Of a stretch of DNA of 64,000 nt, positions 17,060-26,506 are shown in pieces; within the stretch, counting starts at the first letter, position 1, and every line of letters starts with the position of its first letter. Location: contig JAILRA010000100.1 in assembly GCA_024698715.1 (NCBI GenBank), forward strand, positions 1-64,000, read 5' to 3'. The notes beneath the pieces were generated by a model. It ran no database searches, was not told the DNA's origin, and saw only the letters and a program-made list of their open reading frames with translations. This DNA comes from Lachnospiraceae bacterium (GTDB lineage: Bacteria; Bacillota; Clostridia; Lachnospirales; Lachnospiraceae). The position numbers and the translations under genes were made by a program.

Positions 17060-18715
17060 ATGAAGAAGAAATTTTCAATAAAAGACCATACAGCCATCAT
17101 AGTAGGTTTATTATTCGGATTTGCATTAATAAATGCAGCAATAATCAGTATTTTGGGTGCAAGAATGGGCGGAGCCAATGTATTTTTCAGACTCGGACAT
17201 TCCAATATCCCGATGAACAGTATTCAGGGCCTGCTTCAGACTTTTGCACTGATGTTGTGTATTATCATGGCGTGCGTTGACTGTGTTGTCGGTGCACGTA
17301 TGGCATATTTTGTTGTTGCGTTTTTGGGATTTTCATCCATTCTCGGAATGCTTAAAAATAAAAATCTCAGTCCCCTTCCGGGTGTTTTCAACTGTCTTTT
17401 ATCTTTTGTAGCCATTATGATAATCGGTTATCTGATGCGAAAAGCCAAAGAGAAAAGTATTACCGATTATGCGACAGGCTCATACAATGCTATCGGATTT
17501 ATCGAACAGATCAACAAAAGGTTCAGAGAAAAGAAATCAGGAAGTCTCATTTATTATCAGATCAACAATTTCAGAGCGATCAACGATGATTACGGACATG
17601 AGATAGGCGATAAAGTCTTACATGAAGTATCGGACAGAATGATTTCCGTAGTGGGAAAAAACGGTATTGTCGGAAGAATAGGCGGATCCGAATTCGCCAT
17701 AATGCTTAACGATAAAGTGGATGCTAACGTTGTCGTTAAAGAATTGTTTGAACAATTAAACAAAAAGATGGTGTTTGACAACGAAGGAGTCCATCTTGAC
17801 TGTTACATTGAAGGAAATGCAGGTATTGCCCATTTTCCTCATGACGCAAATGAATCGAACAGCCTTTTTAAATGTGCGGATGTCGCTTTGATGCATTCCA
17901 TGAAAAAGGGCGGAAACAATATTGCCGTATTCGATGAGAACATGCTCTCAAAAATGCATTATGACAAGGAGATCGAGCAGCTCATCAAACGTGCTTACGA
18001 TGAACAGTATTTCTATCTTGAATATCAACCTCAGTTTACGGTAAACGACAAGAGACTCAGAGGATTCGAATCTCTGATAAGAATGCACCTTCCCGACGGA
18101 AGACGCATAAGCCCCGGAGATTTTATTCCTGTTGCCGAAAAATCCAATCTCATTTACACGATCGATGAATTCGTTCTGGATTACGTTACAAAGAAATTTG
18201 CAAATATTGCAAGAGAATCCGACATAACGATTTCCGTTAACATTTCCGCTAACGGTATTTCACGTCCGGAATTCGTATCGATAGTAGAAACCTGCTTAAG
18301 GAAGAACAATTTTGCTCCCGAAAAACTTGAGATAGAGATCACTGAGTATTCGTTTGAAGATTCGCAGGAACAGACTATCATCAACATAAAGAAACTGAAA
18401 GAACTCGGTGTAAAGGTAGCGCTTGATGATTTCGGAACCGGTTACGCATCACTTTCAAGACTCATGAATCTTTCCGTAGACCTTCTGAAAGTCGACAAGA
18501 GTCTGGTTGATGATATTGAAAAGGGTGAGGTTAACAGAGACTTTATCAATTCGATTGGTTCGATGGGACATCTGCTTAACTGTAAAGTCATTCTTGAAGG
18601 CGTGGAGACTGATTCTCAGATTGAATACATTAAAGATCTTGAATGTGATTACATTCAGGGATTTGTCTGGGGCAAACCCGTATCTTATGAGAAAGCTACG
18701 GAAATGATCTCGTAA
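17060..18715 (+). CDS. Membrane GGDEF-EAL protein, probable c-di-GMP phosphodiesterase
   Basis: 551 residues. About four N-terminal membrane helices (up to about residue 130) are followed by a GGDEF domain and an EAL domain. The cyclase signature is degenerate, GGSEF (208-212), lacking the acidic third residue, so cyclase activity is unlikely. The EAL domain keeps the residues needed for c-di-GMP hydrolysis: the E of ESLIR (E337), SVNIS, the EITE glutamate, DDFGTG (D456, D457), the lysine of LLKVDKS and EGVE. The expected role is lowering c-di-GMP under control of the membrane region or the GGDEF domain. It is monocistronic and ends five bases before a convergent gene. Confidence 0.9.
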   Translation: MKKKFSIKDHTAIIVGLLFGFALINAAIISILGARMGGANVFFRLGHSNIPMNSIQGLLQTFALMLCIIMACVDCVVGARMAYFVVAFLGFSSILGMLKNKNLSPLPGVFNCLLSFVAIMIIGYLMRKAKEKSITDYATGSYNAIGFIEQINKRFREKKSGSLIYYQINNFRAINDDYGHEIGDKVLHEVSDRMISVVGKNGIVGRIGGSEFAIMLNDKVDANVVVKELFEQLNKKMVFDNEGVHLDCYIEGNAGIAHFPHDANESNSLFKCADVALMHSMKKGGNNIAVFDENMLSKMHYDKEIEQLIKRAYDEQYFYLEYQPQFTVNDKRLRGFESLIRMHLPDGRRISPGDFIPVAEKSNLIYTIDEFVLDYVTKKFANIARESDITISVNISANGISRPEFVSIVETCLRKNNFAPEKLEIEITEYSFEDSQEQTIINIKKLKELGVKVALDDFGTGYASLSRLMNLSVDLLKVDKSLVDDIEKGEVNRDFINSIGSMGHLLNCKVILEGVETDSQIEYIKDLECDYIQGFVWGKPVSYEKATEMIS

Positions 18716-18720
18716 GGTAC

Positions 18721-19407
18721 TTATAAAGAGATCCAGTCAATGAAATCGGATACAATATCCGTTATTTCTGAATTCAGACCCAGACAAAGATAGACTTTTT
18801 CATTTTCGTTAAAAGCATTGAAAGATTTTAAAATGACACTGTCGGAAATGTCGATCCCGTAGGCATGATTGCCGAGATGATCGTCCTCAGAGGTGTCGTT
18901 TTTTGTATGGTCGTATTCTTTCAGACGATCGCCGTATTTTGATCTTAGATCGGGATGATCATCCAGATTTTCAGTGATACACATCTTACACAGTCTGTCG
19001 AATGTTTTTTCGTTGCAGATTAAAAAATCCACATCACCCGAAGATGCCGTTGCAATCAGTTTGGCCGAAGATTCAATATCTGAATCGTTAATGAAAAGAT
19101 CCGAACTGAAATATATTTTTTCCTTTTTGGGATTGATATCATTGTAAGGCGGAAAGGAAGAGATAAAATCTTCGTCAGAAACAGCCGTTATTGCGGTTCT
19201 GTTGACTATATATCCGTTTAATACTATTTCCGGTGCAAATACTATCTCTTTCAAAAAAAGAAAGATCAAAAAGCTTAATATGAGCAGAGCGAGAAAATGA
19301 AATTTGAAAAAATCAAAATAATAAAGCATCCGTTTTCCGAAAGGGAGAGCGGAAGCTTTTTTAAGATTTTCATATCTTTCTTTTTTTATTGGATTGGTTT
19401 CTTTCAT
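18721..19407 (-). CDS. Uncharacterised single-pass membrane protein in the glucuronate operon
   Basis: 228 residues. A basic cytoplasmic N-terminus with the aromatic segment LYYFDFFKFH leads to one membrane helix (about 35-54) and a roughly 170-residue extracytoplasmic domain with SSGDVDFLICNEKTF and a C-terminal YGIDISDS-like stretch. I recognise no named family. Similar architecture occurs in unnamed Firmicute proteins near sugar ABC loci, but that is recollection, not a search. It is the last gene of the DUF624-uxaC unit, 15 bases after uxaC, so a link to uptake or sensing of glucurono-oligosaccharides is the likely context. Confidence 0.72.
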   Translation of the reverse strand: MKETNPIKKERYENLKKASALPFGKRMLYYFDFFKFHFLALLILSFLIFLFLKEIVFAPEIVLNGYIVNRTAITAVSDEDFISSFPPYNDINPKKEKIYFSSDLFINDSDIESSAKLIATASSGDVDFLICNEKTFDRLCKMCITENLDDHPDLRSKYGDRLKEYDHTKNDTSEDDHLGNHAYGIDISDSVILKSFNAFNENEKVYLCLGLNSEITDIVSDFIDWISL

Positions 19408-19422
19408 GCGGATGTAAATATC

Positions 19423-20826
19423 TTACTCAAGATTAAAGTATCTTGCGGCGTTTTGGAAGGATATGTTTTTAACTATCGTTCCAAGCAGTTCATAATCTTC
19501 GGGGTATTCACCCTTTTCGACAGTTTCTCCCAAAAAGTTACAAAGAATGCGTCTGAAATATTCATGTCTGGTATATGATATAAAACTTCTTGAATCAGTC
19601 AGCATTCCGATAAAGGAAGAAAGACTTGAATTGTTTGCAAGAGATATCAGATGGTTTTCCATTCCTGTTTTGTTGTCATTAAACCACCATGCACTACCAT
19701 GCTGGATCTTCCCGATCGCTTCATCGTTTTGGAAACAGGCGATAACGGTATCGATTATCTCATTATCATTCGGATTAAGACTGTAAACTATCATTTTTCC
19801 GAGAGCATTGTTTTGGTCCAGGAAATCGAGCAGATCGGCAAGTTTATCGCCCGATGTTTCGGAAGCTATGCAGTCAAAGCCCGTATTGGGTCCGATCTTT
19901 TTAAACATTTCGGAATTATTGTCTCTTTTGCAGCCGAAATGAAGCTGGCTGACAAAACCTGCTTCTTTGTATTCTTTATGAAGGAATAAAAGAATTGCAG
20001 TCAGGAATCTTTCGTGTTCTCCTGAAGTGAGAGAAATGCCGTTAAGCCTGTTTTTAAAGATCCTGTCGGCTTCTTCATCTGATACGGGATCGAAAGGTAT
20101 ATATACCAGACCATGGTCGGCCAGAACGCAACCGTTTTTTCTGAAGAAATGTATTCTCTCTGAAAGAGCCTTTTTTAAATCTTCAAACGAACGGATGGGA
20201 AAACCGCAAACATCCGAAAGTTTTTGAAGATAATCGGTATAATCGGATTTATTTAAAGCCAGAGCGTTATCCGGTCTGAAAGCGGGAAGGACCCTGCATT
20301 TAAAATCCGGATCGTTTGATATCGCTTTGTGATATTCAAGAGAATCAATCGGATCATCGGTAGTGCAAAGAGCGGAAACATTGGATCCTTCAATGATTTT
20401 TCTTGCACTGAAATCAGCGGATTGAATAATTTCGTTACAAAGATCCCATATTTCTTCGGCATTTTCTTTTTTGACGTGATCTGAAAAACCGAAGTAATTC
20501 TTTAACTCCAAATGGCTCCAGTGATATAATGGATTTCCGATCGCCAAGGAAAGCGCCTCAATCCATTTTATGAATTTTTCTTTATCGGAAGCATCTCCGG
20601 TGATGTATTTTTCTTCAATACCGCAGGCACGCATGTAACGCCATTTGTAATGATCTCCGCCGAGCCATAATTCGGTAATATTGTTAAATCTTTTATCGTT
20701 AGCGATATCTTTTACATCGATATGGCAGTGATAATCAATTATGGGAAGCGGTTTTGCATATTCGTTATATAGTTTTTTCGCAACATCACTGTTTAATAAA
20801 AAATCGTCATCCAAAAATTTTTTCAT
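19423..20826 (-). CDS. uxaC: Glucuronate (uronate) isomerase
   Basis: 467 residues, the normal length of UxaC. The enzyme, a member of the amidohydrolase superfamily, converts D-glucuronate to D-fructuronate (and galacturonate to tagaturonate). The N-terminal metal-site segment is LPIIDYHCHID (HxH), and the family segment ITELWLGGDHYKWRYMR follows. It acts directly on glucuronate released by the divergently encoded GH67 enzyme; UxuB is the next step. The start overlaps the DUF624 stop by four bases (ATGA), so the two are translationally coupled. Confidence 0.95.
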   Translation of the reverse strand: MKKFLDDDFLLNSDVAKKLYNEYAKPLPIIDYHCHIDVKDIANDKRFNNITELWLGGDHYKWRYMRACGIEEKYITGDASDKEKFIKWIEALSLAIGNPLYHWSHLELKNYFGFSDHVKKENAEEIWDLCNEIIQSADFSARKIIEGSNVSALCTTDDPIDSLEYHKAISNDPDFKCRVLPAFRPDNALALNKSDYTDYLQKLSDVCGFPIRSFEDLKKALSERIHFFRKNGCVLADHGLVYIPFDPVSDEEADRIFKNRLNGISLTSGEHERFLTAILLFLHKEYKEAGFVSQLHFGCKRDNNSEMFKKIGPNTGFDCIASETSGDKLADLLDFLDQNNALGKMIVYSLNPNDNEIIDTVIACFQNDEAIGKIQHGSAWWFNDNKTGMENHLISLANNSSLSSFIGMLTDSRSFISYTRHEYFRRILCNFLGETVEKGEYPEDYELLGTIVKNISFQNAARYFNLE

Positions 20827-21638
20827 TTCGCTGTACCTTCTTTTTCAGTATCGTCAATTATTCTATTTTCTTCGCTTTCATCACAGGGAATATCACTTTT
20901 TTCAAAGGCTTTATCGGATGAACTTTCGCTTGCGGGGACGATTGCAGCTTGTGAATCCTCGCTATTTTCCGCATTGCCGTTTAATGCGATTGCTTCATAT
21001 TTCTTTAAAACCGGCTCAATCAAAAATGTGTCCAAAAGGCATTTTATACCTGGAATAAGTATTAGAAGCGGAGCAAAGAAAAAAGTGTTGTAAGACCAAT
21101 AGAGCACTATCGTACAGGCTGCCCAGAAGACAATAAGACCGATCGAGAATCTCAGATGCATCAGTGTTATCGCAATCGGATAAGTCAGTGCGTGGAAAGT
21201 GGTCATTTCATACCTGGAAAGCCAGGAAAATGCGTATGTGATCGTGCAAAGGTATACCAGAATAACGATATAATAAAACCATCTTAAACCCAGATTGAAT
21301 CCGCCCTGCTTGTGATAATAAAACCATGTGGCAAAAGAAAAAGCAAAACCGACAGCGATATATATCACGGTCATTACGGTAGCCTGAACGAAATTTTGTT
21401 TGAAAGATTTAAAGAAATCTCTCGTGGAATTGTCTTCGTTGTGCCTGACGCTTCGTACCATTGCATAATAAGCGGCCGTGGAGGATGCGCCTATCGTGAA
21501 GATCGGTAAGGAACATATTATCCAGAGGACACCGATCCATACCATATTCCAGAATTTATCAAGAAATTTATATATTTTTCCGTCGATCCCGAAGAGATTC
21601 ATTTTTAAAATGTCCTTAATATGATTATTTTGAAACAC
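20823..21638 (-). CDS. DUF624 (YesL-type) membrane protein
   Basis: 271 residues. The N-terminal half has five to six membrane helices and the DUF624 hallmarks: an early NLFGIDGKIYKFLDKFWN region, ICSLPIFTIGASSTA and the VRHNEDNSTRDFFKSFKQNF loop. The last 55 residues are acidic and polar. DUF624 proteins are typical passengers of LplABC/YtcP-type sugar ABC loci, and their function is unsettled. It is the first gene of the minus-strand uxaC unit and is divergent from the alpha-glucuronidase gene. Confidence 0.88.
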   Translation of the reverse strand: MFQNNHIKDILKMNLFGIDGKIYKFLDKFWNMVWIGVLWIICSLPIFTIGASSTAAYYAMVRSVRHNEDNSTRDFFKSFKQNFVQATVMTVIYIAVGFAFSFATWFYYHKQGGFNLGLRWFYYIVILVYLCTITYAFSWLSRYEMTTFHALTYPIAITLMHLRFSIGLIVFWAACTIVLYWSYNTFFFAPLLILIPGIKCLLDTFLIEPVLKKYEAIALNGNAENSEDSQAAIVPASESSSDKAFEKSDIPCDESEENRIIDDTEKEGTAK

Positions 21639-21730
21639 ATATATGATGTTGCGTTAAAAAGATTTTTTAATCTGACATCATATTATCACAATTTATATTA
21701 ATACGGATTTAACTATGGACAAAAAATATT

Positions 21731-21775
21731 TATGTAGTAAAATAATATTGTACTGATATACAAGTATACTACATA
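21731..21775. promoter_or_regulatory. Candidate regulator site in the divergent DUF624/GH67 intergenic region
   Basis: CTGATATACAAG (21753-21764) matches the perfect palindrome CTTGTATACAAG found before the ABC transporter (26514-26525) at 10 of 12 bases and is followed by a GTATAC core (21764-21769). The segment is bracketed by a perfect 9-base inverted repeat TATGTAGTA/TACTACATA (21731-21739 and 21767-21775). TATACT (21765-21770) may serve as the -10 of the GH67 gene, but no clear -35 is seen. Confidence 0.5.
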
Positions 21776-21800
21776 TTTTGATTTTTGAAAAGAGATGATT

Positions 21801-23834
21801 ATGTACAGTTCATTATGGCTTGATTATGAAAAATTAAATATTTCCGATGGGAAGGAAAAGAAAGTGGCGGATATTCTTGCCAAAGTCTGTTTTGTATCCT
21901 GTGACAGAGATAACAGACTCTTCAAAAGCATCAAAAACGAGATTATGACTGCACTTTCGACAGTTTTTGACAGAGAGACCGATACGGTCTTTAACGATGA
22001 AAACATAGAATCGGGTTTATTTATAAAGCTTGTAAATAACGATAAACTTGGAAGCGAAGGCTACAGGATTTACTCTTTCGAAAAAGGTTTTTGTTTGGAA
22101 GCAAATGAATACAACGGACTCTTGTACGGAACGTTCGGATTCCTGGAAATGCTTCGCACAGGGAAACTGACCGAAGAAGTCAATATTATAAAAACACCCG
22201 ATAATCCTTTAAGAATGCTTAATCACTGGGATAATATGACCGGTGATATCGAGAGAGGGTATTCGGGCGATTCATTTTTCTTTGAAGACAATAAAATGAT
22301 CATTAACGACAGAACCGTTATGTATGCAAGAGCGGTTTCATCCGTGGGAATCAATGCTGTTGTGATCAATAATGTTAATGTTAAGGGAGAAGCATCGTTT
22401 CTGATCTCCGAAAGACATTACGAAAATATGAGAAAACTCTCGGAAATCTTTGCCGATTACGGAATAAAACTTTTTGTGAGTGTCAATTATGCGCTTCCGA
22501 TGGAATACGGTTCAGACAGTGCGGATCCGCTTGACTCAAAAGTAATAGAATGGTGGAACAATAAAAGCAGGGAAATTTACGAAAACATTCCTTTGCTCGG
22601 CGGATTCCTTGTTAAAGCAGATTCCGAGGGAAGACCCGGGCCTTTTACATATCAGAGAACTCAGGCCGACGGGGCCAATATGCTTGCAAGAGCCATAGCA
22701 CCTTTCGGAGGCATCATAATCTGGAGATGTTTTGTTTATAACTGCAAACAGGACTGGAGAGATACAAAGACCGACAGAGCAAGGGCAGGATATGATTATT
22801 TTCATGATCTCGACGGTCAATTCGAAGAAAACGTTATACTGCAGATAAAGAACGGACCGATGGATTTTCAGGTCAGAGAACCGGTATCGCCTCTTTTCGG
22901 AGGAATGGAACATACCAATCAGATGCTTGAGGTTCAGATAGCTCAGGAATACACAGGACAGCAGAGACATGTTTGTTATCTTGTTCCGTGGTTTAAGGAA
23001 GTGCTTGCTTTCAATACTCATTTAAAAGAAGCAAGTGTGGCCGATATTATTTCCGGTCGTGTGATGGGAAATAAGAATGCAGGTATTGCGGCAGTCTGCA
23101 ATACCGGAAATGATTATAACTGGACGGGGCATGATCTGGCAGGTGCCAATCTTTACGGTTTCGGAAAACTTGCGTTTGACACATCATTGCCTGCGGAAGA
23201 TATTGCAAGGGACTGGACAAGACTTTATCTTGCACAGGCTGTCGGCGAATCGGGCTTTGAAAAGATTAACGGCAAAAAGATTGAGGATACGGTAACAAAT
23301 ATTCTTATGAAATCCTGGCCTGTATATGAGAAGTACAATGCGCCATTGGGAATAGGATGGATGTGTGTTCCGGGAATACATTACGGACCCGATGTGGACG
23401 GATATGAGTATTCGCCCTGGGGAACCTATCATAAGGCCGATTTATATGCTATCGGGAGGGATCGAACCAAAAACGGAACAGGTTTTACATCACAGTATCA
23501 AAAAGAAAATGCAGATATGTATTCGTCTGTCGAAACATGCCCCGAAGAACTTCTTTTGTTTTTCCACAGATTGCCTTATAATTATGTATTGAAAAATGGC
23601 AAAACCATTATTCAGCATATTTATGACACGCATTTCGAGGGTGTGGAAGAAGTACGGAAAATGTATGAATCATGGAAGAGTCTGAAGGGACTTATTTCCG
23701 ATGACATATATGAAAGAGCGGAAAAACGCCTGATACATCAGTGTGAACATTCCAAGGAATGGTGCGACGTAATTAACAGTTACTTTTTCAGAAAGACCGG
23801 AATTAAGGACGGAAAAGGAAGGGAACTTTTCTGA
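21801..23834 (+). CDS. aguA: GH67 alpha-glucuronidase
   Basis: About 677 residues. GH67 enzymes remove (4-O-methyl)glucuronic acid from the non-reducing-end xylose of aldouronic acids made by xylanases. The family pattern is clear over the whole length, including LRMLNHWDNMTGDIERGYSG, the GFLVKADSEGRPGP segment and WRCFVYN. There is no signal peptide, so the enzyme works in the cytoplasm on imported oligosaccharides, as in Geobacillus. Two ATG codons lie six bases apart (21795 and 21801); the second fits the AAAAGAGA ribosome site better. It leads a unit with the esterase and GntR genes. Confidence 0.94.
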   Translation: MYSSLWLDYEKLNISDGKEKKVADILAKVCFVSCDRDNRLFKSIKNEIMTALSTVFDRETDTVFNDENIESGLFIKLVNNDKLGSEGYRIYSFEKGFCLEANEYNGLLYGTFGFLEMLRTGKLTEEVNIIKTPDNPLRMLNHWDNMTGDIERGYSGDSFFFEDNKMIINDRTVMYARAVSSVGINAVVINNVNVKGEASFLISERHYENMRKLSEIFADYGIKLFVSVNYALPMEYGSDSADPLDSKVIEWWNNKSREIYENIPLLGGFLVKADSEGRPGPFTYQRTQADGANMLARAIAPFGGIIIWRCFVYNCKQDWRDTKTDRARAGYDYFHDLDGQFEENVILQIKNGPMDFQVREPVSPLFGGMEHTNQMLEVQIAQEYTGQQRHVCYLVPWFKEVLAFNTHLKEASVADIISGRVMGNKNAGIAAVCNTGNDYNWTGHDLAGANLYGFGKLAFDTSLPAEDIARDWTRLYLAQAVGESGFEKINGKKIEDTVTNILMKSWPVYEKYNAPLGIGWMCVPGIHYGPDVDGYEYSPWGTYHKADLYAIGRDRTKNGTGFTSQYQKENADMYSSVETCPEELLLFFHRLPYNYVLKNGKTIIQHIYDTHFEGVEEVRKMYESWKSLKGLISDDIYERAEKRLIHQCEHSKEWCDVINSYFFRKTGIKDGKGRELF

Positions 23835-23861
23835 GTGCAACCTTGTCCGCGGGGTGAAATT

Positions 23862-25508
23862 ATGAGGCTGTCGAAAATTTACAGCGACGGAATGATTATT
23901 CAGAGAAATACTGAAAATATCGTTGAGGGCGTTGCCACACCGGGCAATGAAGTCAGACTGTATTTTGACAAAGATATTTATGAAGGTGTATGTGATGAGG
24001 ACGGGAATTTCACTGTTCTTTTGAAACCGATGGAAGCAGGCGGTCCTCATACAATCGATATAACCGATAATTCGGACAGATATACTATTAAGGATGTATA
24101 TGTGGGCGATGTATTTCTTTTGGCGGGACAGTCAAATATGGAACTTCCCGTATCGAGAACTCTCGACCTTTACAGAAAAGATCTGGAGGGGATTGACTAT
24201 CCGTACATCAGAATGTTTCAGATGCCAAAGGATTTTAAATTCGGTGAGCATGATTTAAGAACCAAGAGCGGGGAATGGCTTTCGGCAAACGAAAAAAATG
24301 TAATGGATTTCAGCGCTCTGGGTTTTTATTTTGCACAGATTAAATTTGATAAGGACAGTATTCCCGTCGGACTGGTCCATGCATCCGTGGGAGGAACTCA
24401 TATCGAAGCTTTTATGAGCGAAGAAAGACTCATAAAGACAGGAAAGAGATTAAAAAAGATTGCAAGGGAAGAAGGCAGGGAATGCGTTTGCAAATGCGGA
24501 ATCAACGACTCCTGCAAGATGTGTTATGAAGAAAACATTCAGAGAAACAAGGATGATTTCTTTGTAAGAAATACAATCAATACCGAGATGCAAAGGATGG
24601 CGGATTGGGCTAAAAAGACCGATGAGGACGATATCGGACTAAAGGAAAAATGGTACAATCACGAATGGGACGAAGACGAAAAGATGGGTGGAATCGAAAT
24701 AAAGATTCCTCAATCGTGGTTATACAATGTTCTTAAGAACAGAATCGGTACCGTATGGGTTCAGAGGGTCATATATGTTCCGCAGGAGTTTTGCGAAAGA
24801 GATGTGGAACTAAGACTCGGAACGATTGTTGATGCCGATATGACCTATGTTAACGGTGCTCTTATAGGACAGACGGAATATTTTTATCCGCCCAGACGTT
24901 ATTCGCTTCCGGGAGGAATACTGAAAAACGGGAAAAATGTTATTACGGTTCGCGTGATCATCAACCAGCATGTCGGCGAATTTAAGGAAGATATGCCTTA
25001 TTGCATTAAGGCTGACGATTTGGAACTGCCTCTTGACGGAATCTGGAATGCCAGAGTGGCAGCAGTAGAAGAGCCTATCGGAGAATTTACGTTTTTCACC
25101 TGGCATCCTACGGCTTTGTACAACAGAATGATCTATCCTTTGAGAAATTACAGATTCAAATCGGTTCTTTTCTATCAGGGCGAATCGAATACCGGATATC
25201 CGGAAGATTATGAATATCTTATGATCGACATGGTTAAAGAATGGAGAAAACTGTTCGGATACAAGGTGCCTTTTATATTTGCGAGACTTCCGTATTTCAG
25301 AGGAGAATCCTGGGAAATTCCGGGCGATGATTGGGAAGATCTAAGGGATGCCCAGCAAAGAGCTGCTGAAAAGATTGAGGATTGTGCCATTGTCGAACTT
25401 TATGATCTGGGAGAATATAACGAGATTCATACTCAAAACAAAAAAGAAGTTGCCAAGAGATTTTATGATGAATATTGGATGCTTTTAAGAACTATCGAAA
25501 GGGGATAA
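23862..25508 (+). CDS. SASA-type carbohydrate O-acetylesterase, probable xylan-oligosaccharide deacetylase
   Basis: 548 residues from the ATG with GGGGTG upstream (an in-frame GTG at 23835 is less likely). It resembles sialate O-acetylesterase-like SGNH hydrolases: LLAGQSNME (S91 as nucleophile), GGTHIEAF, FYQGESNTG and a C-terminal EIHTQNKKEV block with the catalytic histidine. Between the blocks is a beta-sandwich carbohydrate-binding-like segment (VNGALIG, about 320-390). A cysteine cluster at 208-221 (CVCKCG then CKMC) looks metal-binding and is unusual. There is no signal peptide. Next to GH67, the likely substrate is acetylated glucurono-xylo-oligosaccharide; this is inference. Confidence 0.82.
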   Translation: MRLSKIYSDGMIIQRNTENIVEGVATPGNEVRLYFDKDIYEGVCDEDGNFTVLLKPMEAGGPHTIDITDNSDRYTIKDVYVGDVFLLAGQSNMELPVSRTLDLYRKDLEGIDYPYIRMFQMPKDFKFGEHDLRTKSGEWLSANEKNVMDFSALGFYFAQIKFDKDSIPVGLVHASVGGTHIEAFMSEERLIKTGKRLKKIAREEGRECVCKCGINDSCKMCYEENIQRNKDDFFVRNTINTEMQRMADWAKKTDEDDIGLKEKWYNHEWDEDEKMGGIEIKIPQSWLYNVLKNRIGTVWVQRVIYVPQEFCERDVELRLGTIVDADMTYVNGALIGQTEYFYPPRRYSLPGGILKNGKNVITVRVIINQHVGEFKEDMPYCIKADDLELPLDGIWNARVAAVEEPIGEFTFFTWHPTALYNRMIYPLRNYRFKSVLFYQGESNTGYPEDYEYLMIDMVKEWRKLFGYKVPFIFARLPYFRGESWEIPGDDWEDLRDAQQRAAEKIEDCAIVELYDLGEYNEIHTQNKKEVAKRFYDEYWMLLRTIERG

Positions 25509-25514
25509 AAAAAT

Positions 25515-26192
25515 ATGATAAAAGTCGATAAACTCGCAGGGGAGTCCACGAGAGACTATGCTTCGCGGTTTTTGTGTACTAACATTGTTTCTCTTGAATT
25601 AAAACCCGGACAGTTCTTAAGTGAAACCGAGCTTGCGGGCGAGATAGGAGTCAGCCGCACTCCGCTCAGAGAGGCTCTTATCGACCTTAATCATTCACAT
25701 GTAATAGAAACATATCCTCAAAGAGGAAGTATGGTTGCGCTGATCGATCCCGATCTGGTAGAAGAGTCAAGATTTATAAGAGAGGTTCTTGATGTATCCG
25801 TGGTGGAAATAGCATGTGATACGGCATCTGCTGAGGATATCATGAATCTTGAAGCAAATGTTAAACTTCAGGAGTTTTATCTTGAAAATAATGTTCAGGA
25901 CAAGCTTTTTGAACTGGATAATGAATTTCATAAGATGATTTACGTGATGGCACATAAAGAAAGAACATATGCCATGAAAGCCGGTATGATGATACATTAC
26001 GACAGAGTCAGAGCACTTTCTCTTATTACCGTTAAGGATAATAAAATTGTCAATGATCACAGGCTTATCATGGAAGCCATAAGAAACAGGGACAAGGAAG
26101 AAGCCAAAAGACTTATAAAAAAGCACTTATCCAGATATGATATAGACAAAGAAGAGATTAAGAAAGCTTATCCCGAGTATTACAAGAGTTGA
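25515..26192 (+). CDS. GntR-family (FadR/FCD) transcriptional regulator of the uronate locus
   Basis: 225 residues. The N-terminal winged helix-turn-helix (about 10-80, with LSETELAGEIGVSRTPLREAL) is followed by an all-helical FCD ligand-binding domain with the metal-site ELDNEFHKMI segment and later histidines. UxuR, ExuR and KdgR-like regulators of this family sense uronate-pathway intermediates. The operators expected for FadR-type proteins have a TGTATACA-like core, and such palindromes stand before the GH67 gene and the ABC transporter genes. It is the third gene of the GH67 unit, six bases after the esterase, and is followed by a terminator. The inducer is unknown. Confidence 0.92.
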   Translation: MIKVDKLAGESTRDYASRFLCTNIVSLELKPGQFLSETELAGEIGVSRTPLREALIDLNHSHVIETYPQRGSMVALIDPDLVEESRFIREVLDVSVVEIACDTASAEDIMNLEANVKLQEFYLENNVQDKLFELDNEFHKMIYVMAHKERTYAMKAGMMIHYDRVRALSLITVKDNKIVNDHRLIMEAIRNRDKEEAKRLIKKHLSRYDIDKEEIKKAYPEYYKS

Positions 26193-26252
26193 TAAGAATA
26201 AATACGATTATAAAATAATAATTGCCGAGTCAAACAAAATTGTATTCAATTG

Positions 26253-26294
26253 CCCTTATTATCAAACAGAAAGTTTGGTAGTAAGGGTTTTTTA
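26253..26294 (+). terminator. Rho-independent terminator after the GntR gene
   Basis: A 15-base-pair stem with two G-U pairs (26253-26267 with 26273-26287), loop AGAAA, then a T-rich run. Confidence 0.9.
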
Positions 26295-26506
26295 TTTGGC
26301 AGTAAAGGCAGAATCTTCCAAAAGAAAAACATTAAACATAAAGACTTCTCTAAAAGAAAACAATGTATGGAAAATAAAAGAACGACAGAAAAGTGAATAA
26401 AAAAAGATGGACAAACAGTTTACATAAATAAATATTTGTGCATTTTGCAACAAAAAATAATGCAGATGTGTTGAATTTGCTAATAGAAATGTACAAAAAA
26501 ACAGAA

